Source of the DNA: Cladocopium goreaui | Lineage: Eukaryota; Sar; Dinophyceae; Suessiales; Symbiodiniaceae | Assembly (NCBI GenBank): GCA_947184155.2 | Contig: CAMXCT020001421.1 | Location: 89,503-153,502, forward strand | Length of the DNA: 64,000 bases | Direction of reading: 5' to 3' | In this document: one piece after another, positions 9,978-22,600 of the stretch | How positions within the stretch are numbered: position 1 is the first letter of the stretch | Layout: every line of letters starts with the position of its first letter | Made by a program: the position numbers and the translations under genes | The notes under the pieces: model-generated | The model's database searches: none | What the model was told of the DNA's origin: nothing | What the model saw: only the letters and a program-made list of their open reading frames with translations

Positions 9978-10154
9978 GCTCTTTGGTAATTTAGCATAAT
10001 GGCTATTGAAAATCACAATTGTTTGGTATGTATATACAGATATATACAGATATATACATATATATACAGATATATACAGATATATACAGATATATACAGT
10101 AAATGATCTATACATGGGCCATTTTCCATAGCAAAGTGATCGATTACCAGGGGC
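9978..10154. mobile_element. Miniature inverted-repeat element, family 1, split by a microsatellite
   Basis: The left half (CTCTTTGGTAATTTAGCATA...GCTATTGAAAA) and right half (CCATTTTCCATAGCAAAG...ATTACCAGGGG) match family 1 ends. A tatatacaga repeat of about 70 bp occupies the middle where other copies have about 30 bp. Confidence 0.5.
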
Positions 10155-10253
10155 TAACCATGGGACATTCGGCCCGGCCGGCTGGATGAAGCCTTATCAG
10201 TTAGATCTGGCAGTTTTTGAGCAGAAATTGGCAATTGGATCAGCCAACTGGGA

Positions 10254-10360
10254 GACCCTCTGGTAAACATACAGAAAACTATTGAAAATGGCCATTTATA
10301 GTTGATTTACCCATCAAAAATGGTGATTTTGCCATAGTTATGTTAGTTTACCAGAGGCTA
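10254..10360. mobile_element. Miniature inverted-repeat element, family 1
   Basis: Ends ACCCTCTGGTAAACATAC and GTTAGTTTACCAGAGGCTA are inverted repeats around a core shared with other copies (GCCATTTATAGTTGATTTACCCAT). Confidence 0.65.
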
Positions 10361-10553
10361 ACATGCAGGGAGCCTTCAGTAATCTCGGCTGGCAATGGAA
10401 ATTCGGAATTTGGAATGGATTTTTTTCTTCTTGGCATGGGGAGTCGTTGCCAAATCTCAATGTTACATGGTTATACGATCAAAAGCTAGAGCAAAATGAT
10501 CTCAGATTTTCATAGATTTTCAGGATGCCAATTTTGCCCTTATTTCGCTTGGC

Positions 10554-10654
10554 ATGCCAGCTGCCACAGCGTCTTTCTCGCCCCTGGTGCACCTGGACAG
10601 GGACTTGTGGAAGAATGAGGCCCCCGCCTTAAGGCCGTGGGAGGGGAAGATCTG
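10554..10654 (+). CDS. Transporter gene, candidate first exon (alternative a)
   Basis: ATG followed by 33 codons with coding-like composition (MPAATASFSPLVHLDRD...), ending ATC TG before a GCAAGA donor. It ends in phase 2, which is what exon 12093-12166 needs. It competes with the 11574 exon. Confidence 0.35.
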
Positions 10655-13600
10655 GCAAGATATGGATCTTTCTTCGAAACACTGAAGACGTGGCGATCAA
10701 GTGTGAATGTTTATGCATTATTATGAATTTATGAATCTATGAATGATGTTTTTAATTTTGTGTGAAGAAAGGTTTTCTCTTACAATCTCACTATGACCTC
10801 GAGTGATTTGGTAGTTGGAGTGACATGTCTTCATCATGTCTCCTCACTAAACATAGGAGGTATCATGACTGATTGATTGATTGGTTGCTACTAAGAGCTT
10901 GTACCCCCAGGGTGGATGAATCAGCCAGGCTGAATCAGGTTGTATAATCAATTTTGATGTGCCAATGCTATAGGTTTTCGTTGACCACTTAGACTTAAAA
11001 GGCGAGGTGATTCTGCCGCTGGATAAGCAGCACTGAGGACAGAACTCTGCAGAATTCTTATGCGTTGATGCGGTTTAGAGCTCAAACTACCAGCATGAAA
11101 CAGTAGAGTATGCCAAGAATGGTATTGCTCCAACCACGATAAGATCGATAAGCGCTTGTGGAAATCCTGGATTCAACATGAATACCATGAATCAAGTAGT
11201 GTGTCTCATAGCCGCTGCCTTTCAGACGATCCAAGCTCTTCCCAAAACCTCCAGAGTGCCCAACTGCTTCTGAGTTCTGGATCTCTTGGAGCATCTGCGA
11301 CATAAAGAAACAAACACCACATGCAACCAAAAAAACAACAACAATGTGCATGTCAATACGAAACGGTGAGAACGACCATTATAACCATCTACAATGACAA
11401 TAACCATCAAACATTGACAATAGCCACTAAATCACCATCTATATATATAATAACCATCAAACAATGAGAATAGCCGTTGTACCCATCTATAGAATAATCC
11501 TCAAACCTTAAGGTGTTCCGCCATTCTCACATCTTACAACCGCATTACAACCGCTAGCATTCCCGGCGAAGCCATGGAAGCCTCAGACGATTCTCCCAGA
11601 TCATGGACCTTGCGGACCTTAGGACCCATGAGACTCGCTGTGTTTTGGAATGTTTTGGGGGGGTGAGGGGTAGTGGGATTTATGGATAGAGTGCGATCTA
11701 AAATGATCTTGATTTTTCGGGCAGTATAAGTGAGATGGATACTAAGAAGATCCTAGGGCCTAGAACCACTTGGTTCTTGCTTTCTGTTGTCTCACTATCA
11801 TTGCAGGATCTCTTGAGGGCGATGAATCTCGATTAATCCATGGCCCATTTAGGTCGTTGATTTCCCATGGCGAATTTCCATGACGATTTTTCATGGCTAT
11901 GTTGGTTCACAATGATCATCCCCAACCGACTGGGTGGATAGTTGAATCCGACTGAGTTTTTTGCATTTTTATGTGGGTAAAACAATGCCAAAAATCAGCC
12001 CATGTTTGATGGTTTTACCATGTTTTACCATCCCACCCATGAAAAAAATTGGGGATTTTGGTGGATGGTAAACATGACATTGTTTTGAGCAGGCCCAGCT
12101 GGGGTTGGCTGAGGAAGAGGGGGTCCCTTAGGGGCTCCATCTTTACGCTGATGTCCGCAGCCATTGGTTTCTTAGCGGAAATTGGGAGAGACAGATGTTT
12201 TTCGTGGGACTTCAATGGGGGGTTCCATAAATGGTGGTACCCCAAAATGATGGCTTATAATGGAAAATACCATTAAAATTGATGATTAGGGGGTACCCCT
12301 ATTTCAGGAAACCACCAAATGTCTTCAATGGACTTAAAGCGTTCTGTACTCATACCCTTGAATCACTATTGTATCCTCGTAGCCAAAAACCCTGAAATGA
12401 AATTAAAAGGGATGAGAACCAAACCTGTTGTTTCCCCAAATATTCAGCAAAACCATGGGTTCCTTCCCGAAGCATCGTGTTTCTCCGGAAAACCCTGGGT
12501 TCTGAGATTCTGGGCCAGATCTTCTGCACCAAAGCCCTGGGTTTGCATGGAAAAAAAAAACGTTTTTTTCACACATGCCTAGTAAACCATACATTTAAAC
12601 CTATGTTTTTCCCATAACAACCCATTTTTATTGTTTTTCTTGTGGTTTGGATGGCCTATGGAGCCAAAATCCAGGCCAAGTTGCTGAGTAAATCTCCAGT
12701 GTGTGTGTGTGTGTGTGTGTGTTTCCCCCAACTTGATCCATACCAAGAGCTTCATCTCAGCAATGCTGATGAAGATCGCCCTTTGGATGCGTTGAGAGCT
12801 TGAGGTTCTGGCGTGCTGTTGCTACCATATGCTTTTAGTTTGGTTGGAGTCTGAGTCTGCACTTCATGGGCACTTGGACATGTGATGACATGTTCACACT
12901 AGATATCGCTGAAGCGACTGGTTGGATGTGTTTGGTTATTGTTTCGGTTTTGGGTGGTCTGAGACTGAGAAACAACAATCTTGGATAAGCCCAAAGATGG
13001 TCTTAATTACATTCCCACCAGTACCTTTGCTTGATGCCCGTTTTAAGAAATTGAAACACATTTTGAAGTGTCGGTTCAGTCACCAATCCCTGGCAAGAAC
13101 CAGTTGACATATATGTGTCATCATCCAGTAAAATGGCAAGATCAAGCACAGCTAGCAGCATCAGCATCATCAGCTAACGTTCCTATATATATAATTATAA
13201 GTATATAAGCATCATAAATCAGTTTTAGATTCCATTAGATCCCCGGTTTCTTATGGTTTCCTATGGTTTCCTATCATCATTGAAGTATTTTTCACACCAT
13301 CTTCCCGTGGTTTTTCACCATTGTCCGATCTCCTGAAGGCTCAAAATGCCTAAGGAGTGCCCATTGGCATTTTGACGTTGCTCTTCGGAACCTACTGTCT
13401 GGCGACCTCTTTGCGCTTGATCATCACCATTTCGCACATCACAGGTGAGGACCTTGCGCAGGGACTTGGTATGTCTTGGTCCAGGAGATGATGTGGGTTT
13501 GATGAAATGAGGACTTACCCTCTGGTAAACTAACATAGCTATTGAAAATGGCCATTTATAGTGGATTTTCCCATTAAAAATGGTGATTTTCCATAGTTAT

Positions 13601-16600
13601 GTTAAATTACCAGAGGGTAAAATGATTTGACCTTGTGTACATATGGCTGTTGGATGATCTTTGATATTTTGGGATAGAAATTCACTTTATTGAACCAAAA
13701 AAACAACAACGTGGGGGGCTATGACCCAGGGAACCAGCATTTTCACGGCACCAGGTCGGGATTCCTATGCAAAGAGTGCGATCGTGGTCCTTGGTCCTGT
13801 CGCTGGGAGGGCGTTGGCCTGTTTGATGGTCGGCGAAGCCTTGTGTGGTCAGGCACTGGGACAGAGATGGGGGAATCCTGCAGACGACTTCCAGAGGTTT
13901 CAGATCTCGGTTGGCACTCATAGGCCCTAGGTAAAACATGGTAAACATACAAAAAGATCTGGAAAAACCATGGTTTTCCGTGCGGAAAATGGTCTACAAA
14001 TGGTGGATTTCCCACATCCATATTCGTTTACAGGAGAGTAGCCCAATTTTTTTTGCCGCCAAATATTGCCAAATGGATAGATGATGAGACATGATGAGAC
14101 CATGTGTGTATTTTGTCTTGATCTAGGACCTATAAGATTTATTACATTATGAAGGAGCATAAGATTGCTGCCATGATAGAAAATTTGAATCCATTCCTTC
14201 CATTCCTTTGAACTTTGATCTATAGATTTTATGCAGATCAAAAAAAGACATGAAGACCGTGTCGGCAGGTGTGCAGCCCACTTCAGAAAAGTCCTTCAGA
14301 AAAACATCATGGAACCATCCTGCAAACACAACTTTCTACCCTCTGGTAAACATACAAAAAGCTATTGAACATGGCCATAGAAATAGTTGATTTACCCATT
14401 AAACATGGTGATGTTCCATAGTTAGTTATGTCAGTCCACCAGAGGGTATCTGTTCTGGGTGGGTGCTATACACTTTTGTTCTTCCTACGGTCAAACGCAC
14501 ATTCCCCTTGGATCGCCGACTGGCGTCGGTCCATGCCAGACTGGCGAAGTTTCGTGTTGTTGAATGCGATGAAAAAAACTGGCATCGTAGGTACAGGTTC
14601 ACTGGAACCACATGTCATAAATGCAGAAATATACCATGATTAACCATTATAAACCATCATCAATTTTAGTGGATAGTGACTATTAACCACTATTAATACT
14701 GGTTGGTGGTTTGGAACATGTTTTTTATTTTTCCATATATTGGGAACAATCATCCCAACTGGCTAATATTTTTCAGAGGGGTTGAAACCACCAACCAGAT
14801 TATATATTTAAGATTATTTAAGCGCATATTTAAATGTTGGAATCCGAATGATTAATTTGGAGACAAATTGATATTCATGGACAGGCGTTGCACTCCAGTT
14901 GGCACACCATTGTACATATATAATATACACAATAGAGTTCTTTAACCACATTGACAACAAAATGGCAGGTTCAAAGAAATAATGTTTCGATGACTGGTTT
15001 GTTCTGTTTTGTCCACTCATTTGAAACACTGAGATGCAAAACATCGCTGCTTCTCACCATGAATTCACTTGCAGGCCGCGTTCATCAAATTTCTCTCAGA
15101 TTTGTGGCCTCGGGTGCTACCTTTTGCTACTTGACAGGCATGGAGATGAATTACAGCCGTTGCAAACTGATGGATTTCGGTGTTGAATTTGGGGACAGCT
15201 ATGGTTTGGGGTTCCATTTCTACTAGCTCATTGTGTATGCATGGAAAGCCCGCGATTTATGTGTAATATTATACATATATATATGTATTACATCTGTCAA
15301 AATGACTTTAGATCCAAGCGATGATACCCTGGAATCAAAAACAATATAGCTGCTGTTGGAAGATCCTATCTAGGTTTTGACCGATTCCCATATCACAGTT
15401 GGTTTACACAATGTTTGTGTAAACATTGCAAACATATTTCCACTAGATCCGATATCTAAGATCCATGTTGGGATTATCTTGAAATGTCAAAAACTATCTC
15501 CCCTCTCTTCACTCCGGTCCTCTTTCCACCATGCAGCCAAGGCTTTCGGAGGTTTCTCCAAGTCTCAAATGGCTCTGGTGGTGGTCGCCGCAGCCTTCCC
15601 TGCGGCTGCCAGCCGCGACATGTCCGTGTTGCGACATGTAACCCTCATTTCCTTCCTCAGTTTGGCCTTCATGGCAAGTTTAGTGGTTTCTTGGTGGCCT
15701 GAAAAACGGCCCAGGGTCCCAGTTGACTATGTTGACTGTTTGGTGGAAGAGCAAAGTTTACTGCTTGGTGGTTTTAAATATCTTTCATGTTTAGACATGT
15801 TTAGATGATCCAGTGTTTTAGGGGGGGTGTTTTCAACACCATCCACTTTCCTAGGCATTTTGCATTAATGTTGCATTGATTCCCAACTGGATTCAGATGA
15901 GGGCTGGTCATTTACACGCGATCCAAGAACTTTTGGAAAACCCTCCAGGAACAGAACATAGCAATGAGAGATCCGCTAAGAATTTCTAAAAATGGTCATT
16001 TGGGGGGTTCCTAAAATTTAGGGTACCCCTAAATCATCCATGTTATGTTCATAGGATTTTTCATTATAAACCATCCATTTTGGGGTACCACCATTTATGG
16101 AAACCTCCATTTCTATGGCAACCTCATCTACAAATGGGGGATTTTCCATTGCCCTCTTTGATTACTCAGACAGTAAAAAGATTTGGATCACATGTTCAAA
16201 AAAGGCAACGACGACGTACAGATTCTCACTGAATTCAGACAATGAACACCAGATCAAGCATGGTTAGTTGAGCATCCCATCATACAATGTAGTGATTTGT
16301 GGGGTTTGATTTGGAAACGAGGGCCATGTTTCTGTTGCTTTTCCACTACAGTGCTACAGCTAATTAGACGCAATATATGTGTTTGTCACACGTGGCTTGC
16401 ACGTATAAGTTCTTCTCCTCCTCCTCCTCCTCCTCCTCGTCCTCGTCCTCGTCCTCATCATCATCATCATTATCATCATCATCATCATCATCATCATCAA
16501 GCTCAAAACGCAACAAACCACCCAGGTTTGTCTGAAAATAAGGTACGCCAGATTGCATGGTTATCAATGATAAGTGCTAGTTCCCATATGTTCAGCCAAA

Positions 16601-19600
16601 CCCAAATATAACATATACAGACTAATGTGAAGTGTTGGTTAGTGATATCCCATCAAATAGCCCCATCAAAAATCACCATGAATCAAATCCCATCAAAGAT
16701 CCGAATCCATGAAATCACCATTGTTTGCATCATTTTGCATCTCAACCTCAACAACCCATCATGTTCTCATCATTCTCCCATCATGTTCTCATCATTTGCC
16801 CATCATTTGTTCATCATTGTCCAATAATGTGTCCATGATTCTCCCGCAAATTTTCACATTATCATGTTCTCATCATGTTCCAAAAAGTTTCCCATCATGT
16901 TCTAATCATTTTCCTACAATGTGGTGCCCCGTCAGTTATCAGTTGGTTTCTAAACCCCTTAACTATAGATATATCTACCATAAGTCCTAGTTATTAGAGC
17001 TATGAACCCTTCGTTAGCTATCTTAGGGGCACCTTGTATCACCCACCATTTCCCTATCATTTTCCCATGTGTTTTCCGAACGCATCGCGGCATTGTCCGG
17101 TCTCAAGGTCACCAGTGCGGTCAGGGATCCAGCGGCTCGAGATCCGGAGCACCTGCACGTGCTGACCTCTGGCCGCGTCTTGGTGGGGATTTGTCAATGG
17201 AATTTCCAGGGGGTTACCCTCTGGTTATGTCAAAAAAGCTATTGAAAATGGCCATAGAAATAGTTGATTTACCCATCAAAAAATGGTGGATCTGTCCATC
17301 GTTTTTGGTATGTGTTACCAGAGGGGACGATGGATTTCATGGGCATTTCCATGGGGATTTAAGGATTTCATATGATTTAATGACATTTAGAACTGTATTT
17401 CATGGTATTCAAAAAGGAATGAATGAGAATGTCATAGGAATTTTATTGGGATTTGAATCATGATTTAACGATGAGTAATGGAATTGAATGGTATCGCTAT
17501 CGAATAAGGAGTTATTGGGACGATCATTGAATTTTATGGGAATTTAGTTAATTGAATTATTGTGGCATTTAATGGTACATATTTCCTGGGCACAGTGTGT
17601 TAGGGATTACCCTCTGCCTCTGGTAGGCAAATATGATAAAATATACTGTAACAATCTTCTATAATTGGGCCATTTTCCAGAACTATGTTAAATTACCAAA
17701 AGGTATAATAACCATTGGAGGGACTTCTGCAACAAAAATGAAGGTGTAAACCAACCGCAATTGGGACATTTGATGGGATATGGTAATGGTACCTGGGTGT
17801 GTCTGAAACTTTCAGACAAACCCATGCAATCTGTTCTGTGAAAGTAGGTACTCCTTGGCTGGTACCCATGCAAATCATACAAGCGCAGACATGGAATTCA
17901 GGAGGCACATACTTGGATGTGCATCCCACTTACATAGTATCCGTGGTTTAGTTTGTCCATTAACCTGACCCAAGTTTTCATCCCATGTGTGTGGATTATA
18001 TATGGGATGAAATATGGGTTATGGTTGTGGATTATAAACCATCCGTATAACCCATGTATATCTGGTTGGTGGTTTGGAACATGAATTTTATGTTTCCATA
18101 TATTGGGAATCATCATCCAAACTGACGAACTCATATTTTTCAGAGGGGTAGGTACAATATATATATATATATCCCACTTAGTTACTAATCCAGATTTCAT
18201 CCTATCATCCATATATATGGGATGTGACATGGTAATACATATATATATATATATATGGGATGTAATATGGGTTATATGTCCCAAGATAATCCATATATCA
18301 TCCATATGTAATCCGTATTAATCAGCCATAAAAATCATTCCCGCTGGTCGCCCAGGCAAGGAGACGATCTGGGAAGTTTTACCACAGACCTGGAGCCTCG
18401 GTCTGGGTGTTTCTTTTGGTGGGAGTTTTACTACCTTTCTACATTGTATATATAATATTTCATATTTAATATGATATGATATGATGTAGTATAACAAAGT
18501 ATGATATAATATGATATGATATGATATTGTATAATATAGTATAATTTAGTATAATATGGTATATATATATAATAATAATAATACACTATGATATGATATA
18601 GTATAACATAGTATGATATAATATGACATGATATGATGTAATGTAATATAATGTAATATAATACAACTCATATACGTGTAATTATGATAATAATAATTGT
18701 TATTATATGTATATATATAATGGTGGATGATCGTGGATTATCACAATCAAGTGGGAATCCCTAGTATATCAACCAAAAACATGGATGGACACTGCAGATC
18801 TGACATCCTCGCGGTGAGGTCGTTAGTGCTGAGCGCGTTGTATTGTCAGCACGTTGCCATTCCTGTCTCTTGCCGCGCGCAGTGATGCTTGGGATTTCGG
18901 AAACATGGAGACATAGTGGGGACATTACCAAATGGGGTAGGCCACCAGGAAATCTGAGACCTCAACAGTGGCTTGCCATCCAGGAAAGTATGAGGATTAC
19001 CCTCTGGTAAATTAACATAGACCCTGGCAGATAGGGGTTGGAAGACTAGTTTCCATTAAAAATTGGTGATTTTCAGGGTCTATGTTAATTTACCAGAGGG
19101 TATCATCCACCGTTTTTCAGTCTCAGCCTGTCTCAGCGGTGTCGCTTGTTGAAATCACATAGCATAGCGTGGCGGTGATCCAATTTTCGTCCACCTCTAT
19201 CTGAGTTCATGATCGCAGGGGGATCTTGGGCCTCACCTTTTAAGGACCAGTTAACCAGCTAATCAGTTAACCAGTTACCCATGTCGCGGCTGGAAACCTG
19301 AAGGTGTGAAGAACTGTTCTTACCATTTCTTACCTGTGATTTGTTGTTCGGTTTTCTGAGAAAAAAAATGGCACTTGTTGATTTCGCCCAGGGGATTTGT
19401 CTCTCGTGGTTTCCTGAGGTTTACAAACAGCTGAACAACTTCAATAGTCGACGCATCAATAAGGCGATCTCGAGGGGGCTGACCAGGGCTATCCATGCTG
19501 GCTTTGAACATGATCGACTCCCCGAAAAAAAAATGAGGGTTCAAAATCACTGCACCACTGGTGCTGTTATTTTTCCGAAATGACCAAGATGACCAGGTGC

Positions 19601-22600
19601 GGGTTGGCAACCCAATTTTTGAGCCACATTCTTATGCTATCTTATGCTAGAATGGGTATGAACATCCACAAGGATGAGTTAATTTTTGAAAAGTGAAAAC
19701 TGAAAACCAGTTTTCCTCATCATTTTTGATCCACGGCTAAATCTGGCAGGTTTCCGGTTACTGAAACTCAGCAGATCATCAGGTGCTTCTAAGATCGTGC
19801 ACATCGTTGTCCTTGCTGTACGCGTTGGTGGCAACCTGTGGCGTCATGGCACATGGAGCAAAGACTCCTGAGAAGCTTTGCTGTCAGGATTGAGAGTTGA
19901 TCTGCCATATCTTTTATGTGCATATTTGGAAAGGGTCACTTGGTAGTTTGGTACCTTCAGGTTTAAGACCTCCCAACCTATGGGTCGTGCGTGCTATACG
20001 TAGGAAATGAATGTGGCGGAGATTTGTGAAGTGAGAACCATCTAGTTTTGTACCAAGTTTGCTCCACTGTGCGATTTGGAAATATGGATCTATATCCCTG
20101 AACCCTAAAATCCTGACATGGAATTCTCTGATACAAAGGATCACACTGATCACGCAACTTGTGGTTTCATTGGTACCCATACTTTTTCAAAATCCCCACC
20201 CAGTAGTGGCAACCACGATATAAGTTCATCAATGCCACATAAAGCATCCTGCTCTGTTTGCAGGGTTGCTTTGAGGGCTTCTGGATGTGACCAGCCAAAT
20301 TCCACCCCCCCAACAATACTATAGTATCATTATAGACCCTTAGAGTAGCGCATGATTGCTATTCCTTCAAGCCCATATTTGCAGGGTTTATGTTAGTTGG
20401 GGGCCCATGGCAACGACGGATTGCCGCACCTGTCCCATCACCAGTCCTGCTGAGGAATATTCTCTTGGCATATCCCAGTAACCACGGAGCAGCATGGTTG
20501 GCCCAACTACTAACAGGATGCTCTCTGTTGATTGCTCTCCCCTTGGGGGTTCAACCTGCACGAGATCAGCTTCCAGCCACTTCGTTAAAAAAATCCACGG
20601 GGAACCCCTGGTGATGGCGAATTGAAGTGGATTTATGATGATTGAATATGATTCATGTGTCGTAGTTTCATGTGACATCCATTGAAACCAGTCTTTTTTC
20701 ATCTTTTTTCTCTTAGTATCCATGGGTAGAGGGGTTTTAAAGTTAAGAATGCTGAGGTGCTCTTACCCATCCGCTGCGCGAAGATTCGGGTGATCCCATC
20801 ATTGGATTGACGTTGGTGTCACTGTTGCGATTGTAGTTCCAAAACCATTCCGATGAGGGCTCTTTCGCCATTTGTAAGGAGCAATTTCCCAAACTTTACT
20901 GGAGTTTCATGGTGGAATATGGCTTTGGGTCAAAAAATGGTTAACCTGAAAAAAACACAGATAGCTAAGTCTAGATTAGTATTATTAACCATCCAAGAAA
21001 ATGGAAGCAGTCAATTTTGAGCCATACCCATATGGAGGTTTCCTAGGTCATGGGCCAGTCATCATCCATTTTTTGGTTAGGGTTTCTCCATGAAATAAAC
21101 CATCCAATGATTGGGGTACAATGTGGGGCCCCCAAACGATAGCGTTCAGTTGGTTTATAACTAGCTTAAGTATTTAAGTATGGTAGATATATCATGATAT
21201 ATCTAAAGTATTCATGGGGTGTGTCAACCAACTGAACGCTATTGTTGGCCCCACCTTGTACCCCTGATGACTATGGAAATCCCCGGTATGGTTCGTCCAG
21301 ATTCGTCCAGATGGACTTCAGCTGCTGGAGCTAAACTAAGGAAGTGATCTATTCCATCCAGTGCCTTTGCGGTTGCTTGATATGAAAGATGGCGGCGACA
21401 GAGTCGTATTTCCTAAAACATGTTTTGCATATAGTAACATACATATCATATAATATATATATATATGTGATAACTATATGAGATGCAAGTTGTATAGTTA
21501 ACAGTAACTACAATGATGTTGATATATTGTGTTACTTCGTAATTATAGTAACTATAGGTAACTACCAAAAAGATCCAAAAAGACTGACTATTTTTGTAGA
21601 TGTTTACTGTTCTATCTTCTGACTCTTATCGGTGAAACTTGGGCATCCCGATAATCAGTTCCTCCATATTTTCGGGTTAATATGGCGGAAAACATGGCTA
21701 AAAACCCTCCGGCAATGAAACATGGCCACATGGCGATGAAATGCAATTTTTAGAATCCTCCAGTTATAGATGATTGTTTTTTCCACTACCCTCTGGTTAT
21801 TTAACATAGCCATGGTATTCATGGCCCATTTATAGATGGTTTACCTATTAAAAATGGTGGATCTTTCCATGGCTATGTTAAATAACCAGATGGTATATTA
21901 TGTATATATTGGGAAAGCCTACAACAAAGATTCCATTGGTTTGATATTTAACATACCATCTGGGTTTGATACATTTAAAATTTCCAAATATAACCTTCAT
22001 CTACCAAAGATTTCCCGTGGTTTGATATTTCCTTCTCAGCCAAACCCATCCAAGGCGCCCTCTTCTTCGGACGGAGCGCAGCCAAGTCCTCCTACGAGCC
22101 CATGGCAAAGCCAGGACCAACCAAACGCGCCTTGGCCATGGCGGTTGTGGTGAATGTGGAAACCCAATGCCATAAACATCCATAAACCTACCGGTTTATG
22201 ATTGGGTCTACTACATTACCAAAAAATGAAAGCGCTGGTAAATTGGTGAATAATTCTGATATACGGTGATTTTGTAGATTGCAAGTGGGTTGATTTGGAT
22301 AGGCAATTGAATTCAATGGCAAGTTTTGGTGCTGTGGTGGTGGTGAACCCAAAAATCATAAGACTTGGTGAAGACTCGATTTTCTCTTGTTTTTCACGAT
22401 GTTTGCATGTTTGGTACTTGGTGGCTCATTCCACTTAGCAAGTTGTTTTTTATCACCCGAGTTATAAGTAGAGTAGAGTAAGTAGATTCGTCCCACTTAC
22501 GATTCCTGGGGTGAACAACGATTTCTATGACAGGATCGAGTTGTTCAGCGTTGGTTGTAGCGATGCCTCCGCGGTTCCGAGGAGTTCTGCACACTGCAGG

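Larger units (their letters stand above)
9780..10553. other. Non-coding spacer with miniature elements and an ATATACAG repeat
   Basis: AT-rich. It holds two copies of the TA-flanked inverted-repeat family (listed separately) and a short tatatacaga tandem run at about 10033-10098. No coding segment recognised. Confidence 0.6.

Noticed and set aside
14449-14600. GC-rich open segment considered as a transporter exon
   Set aside because: The chain from 13842 to 15100 closes in phase without it, and none of its frames resembles the family.
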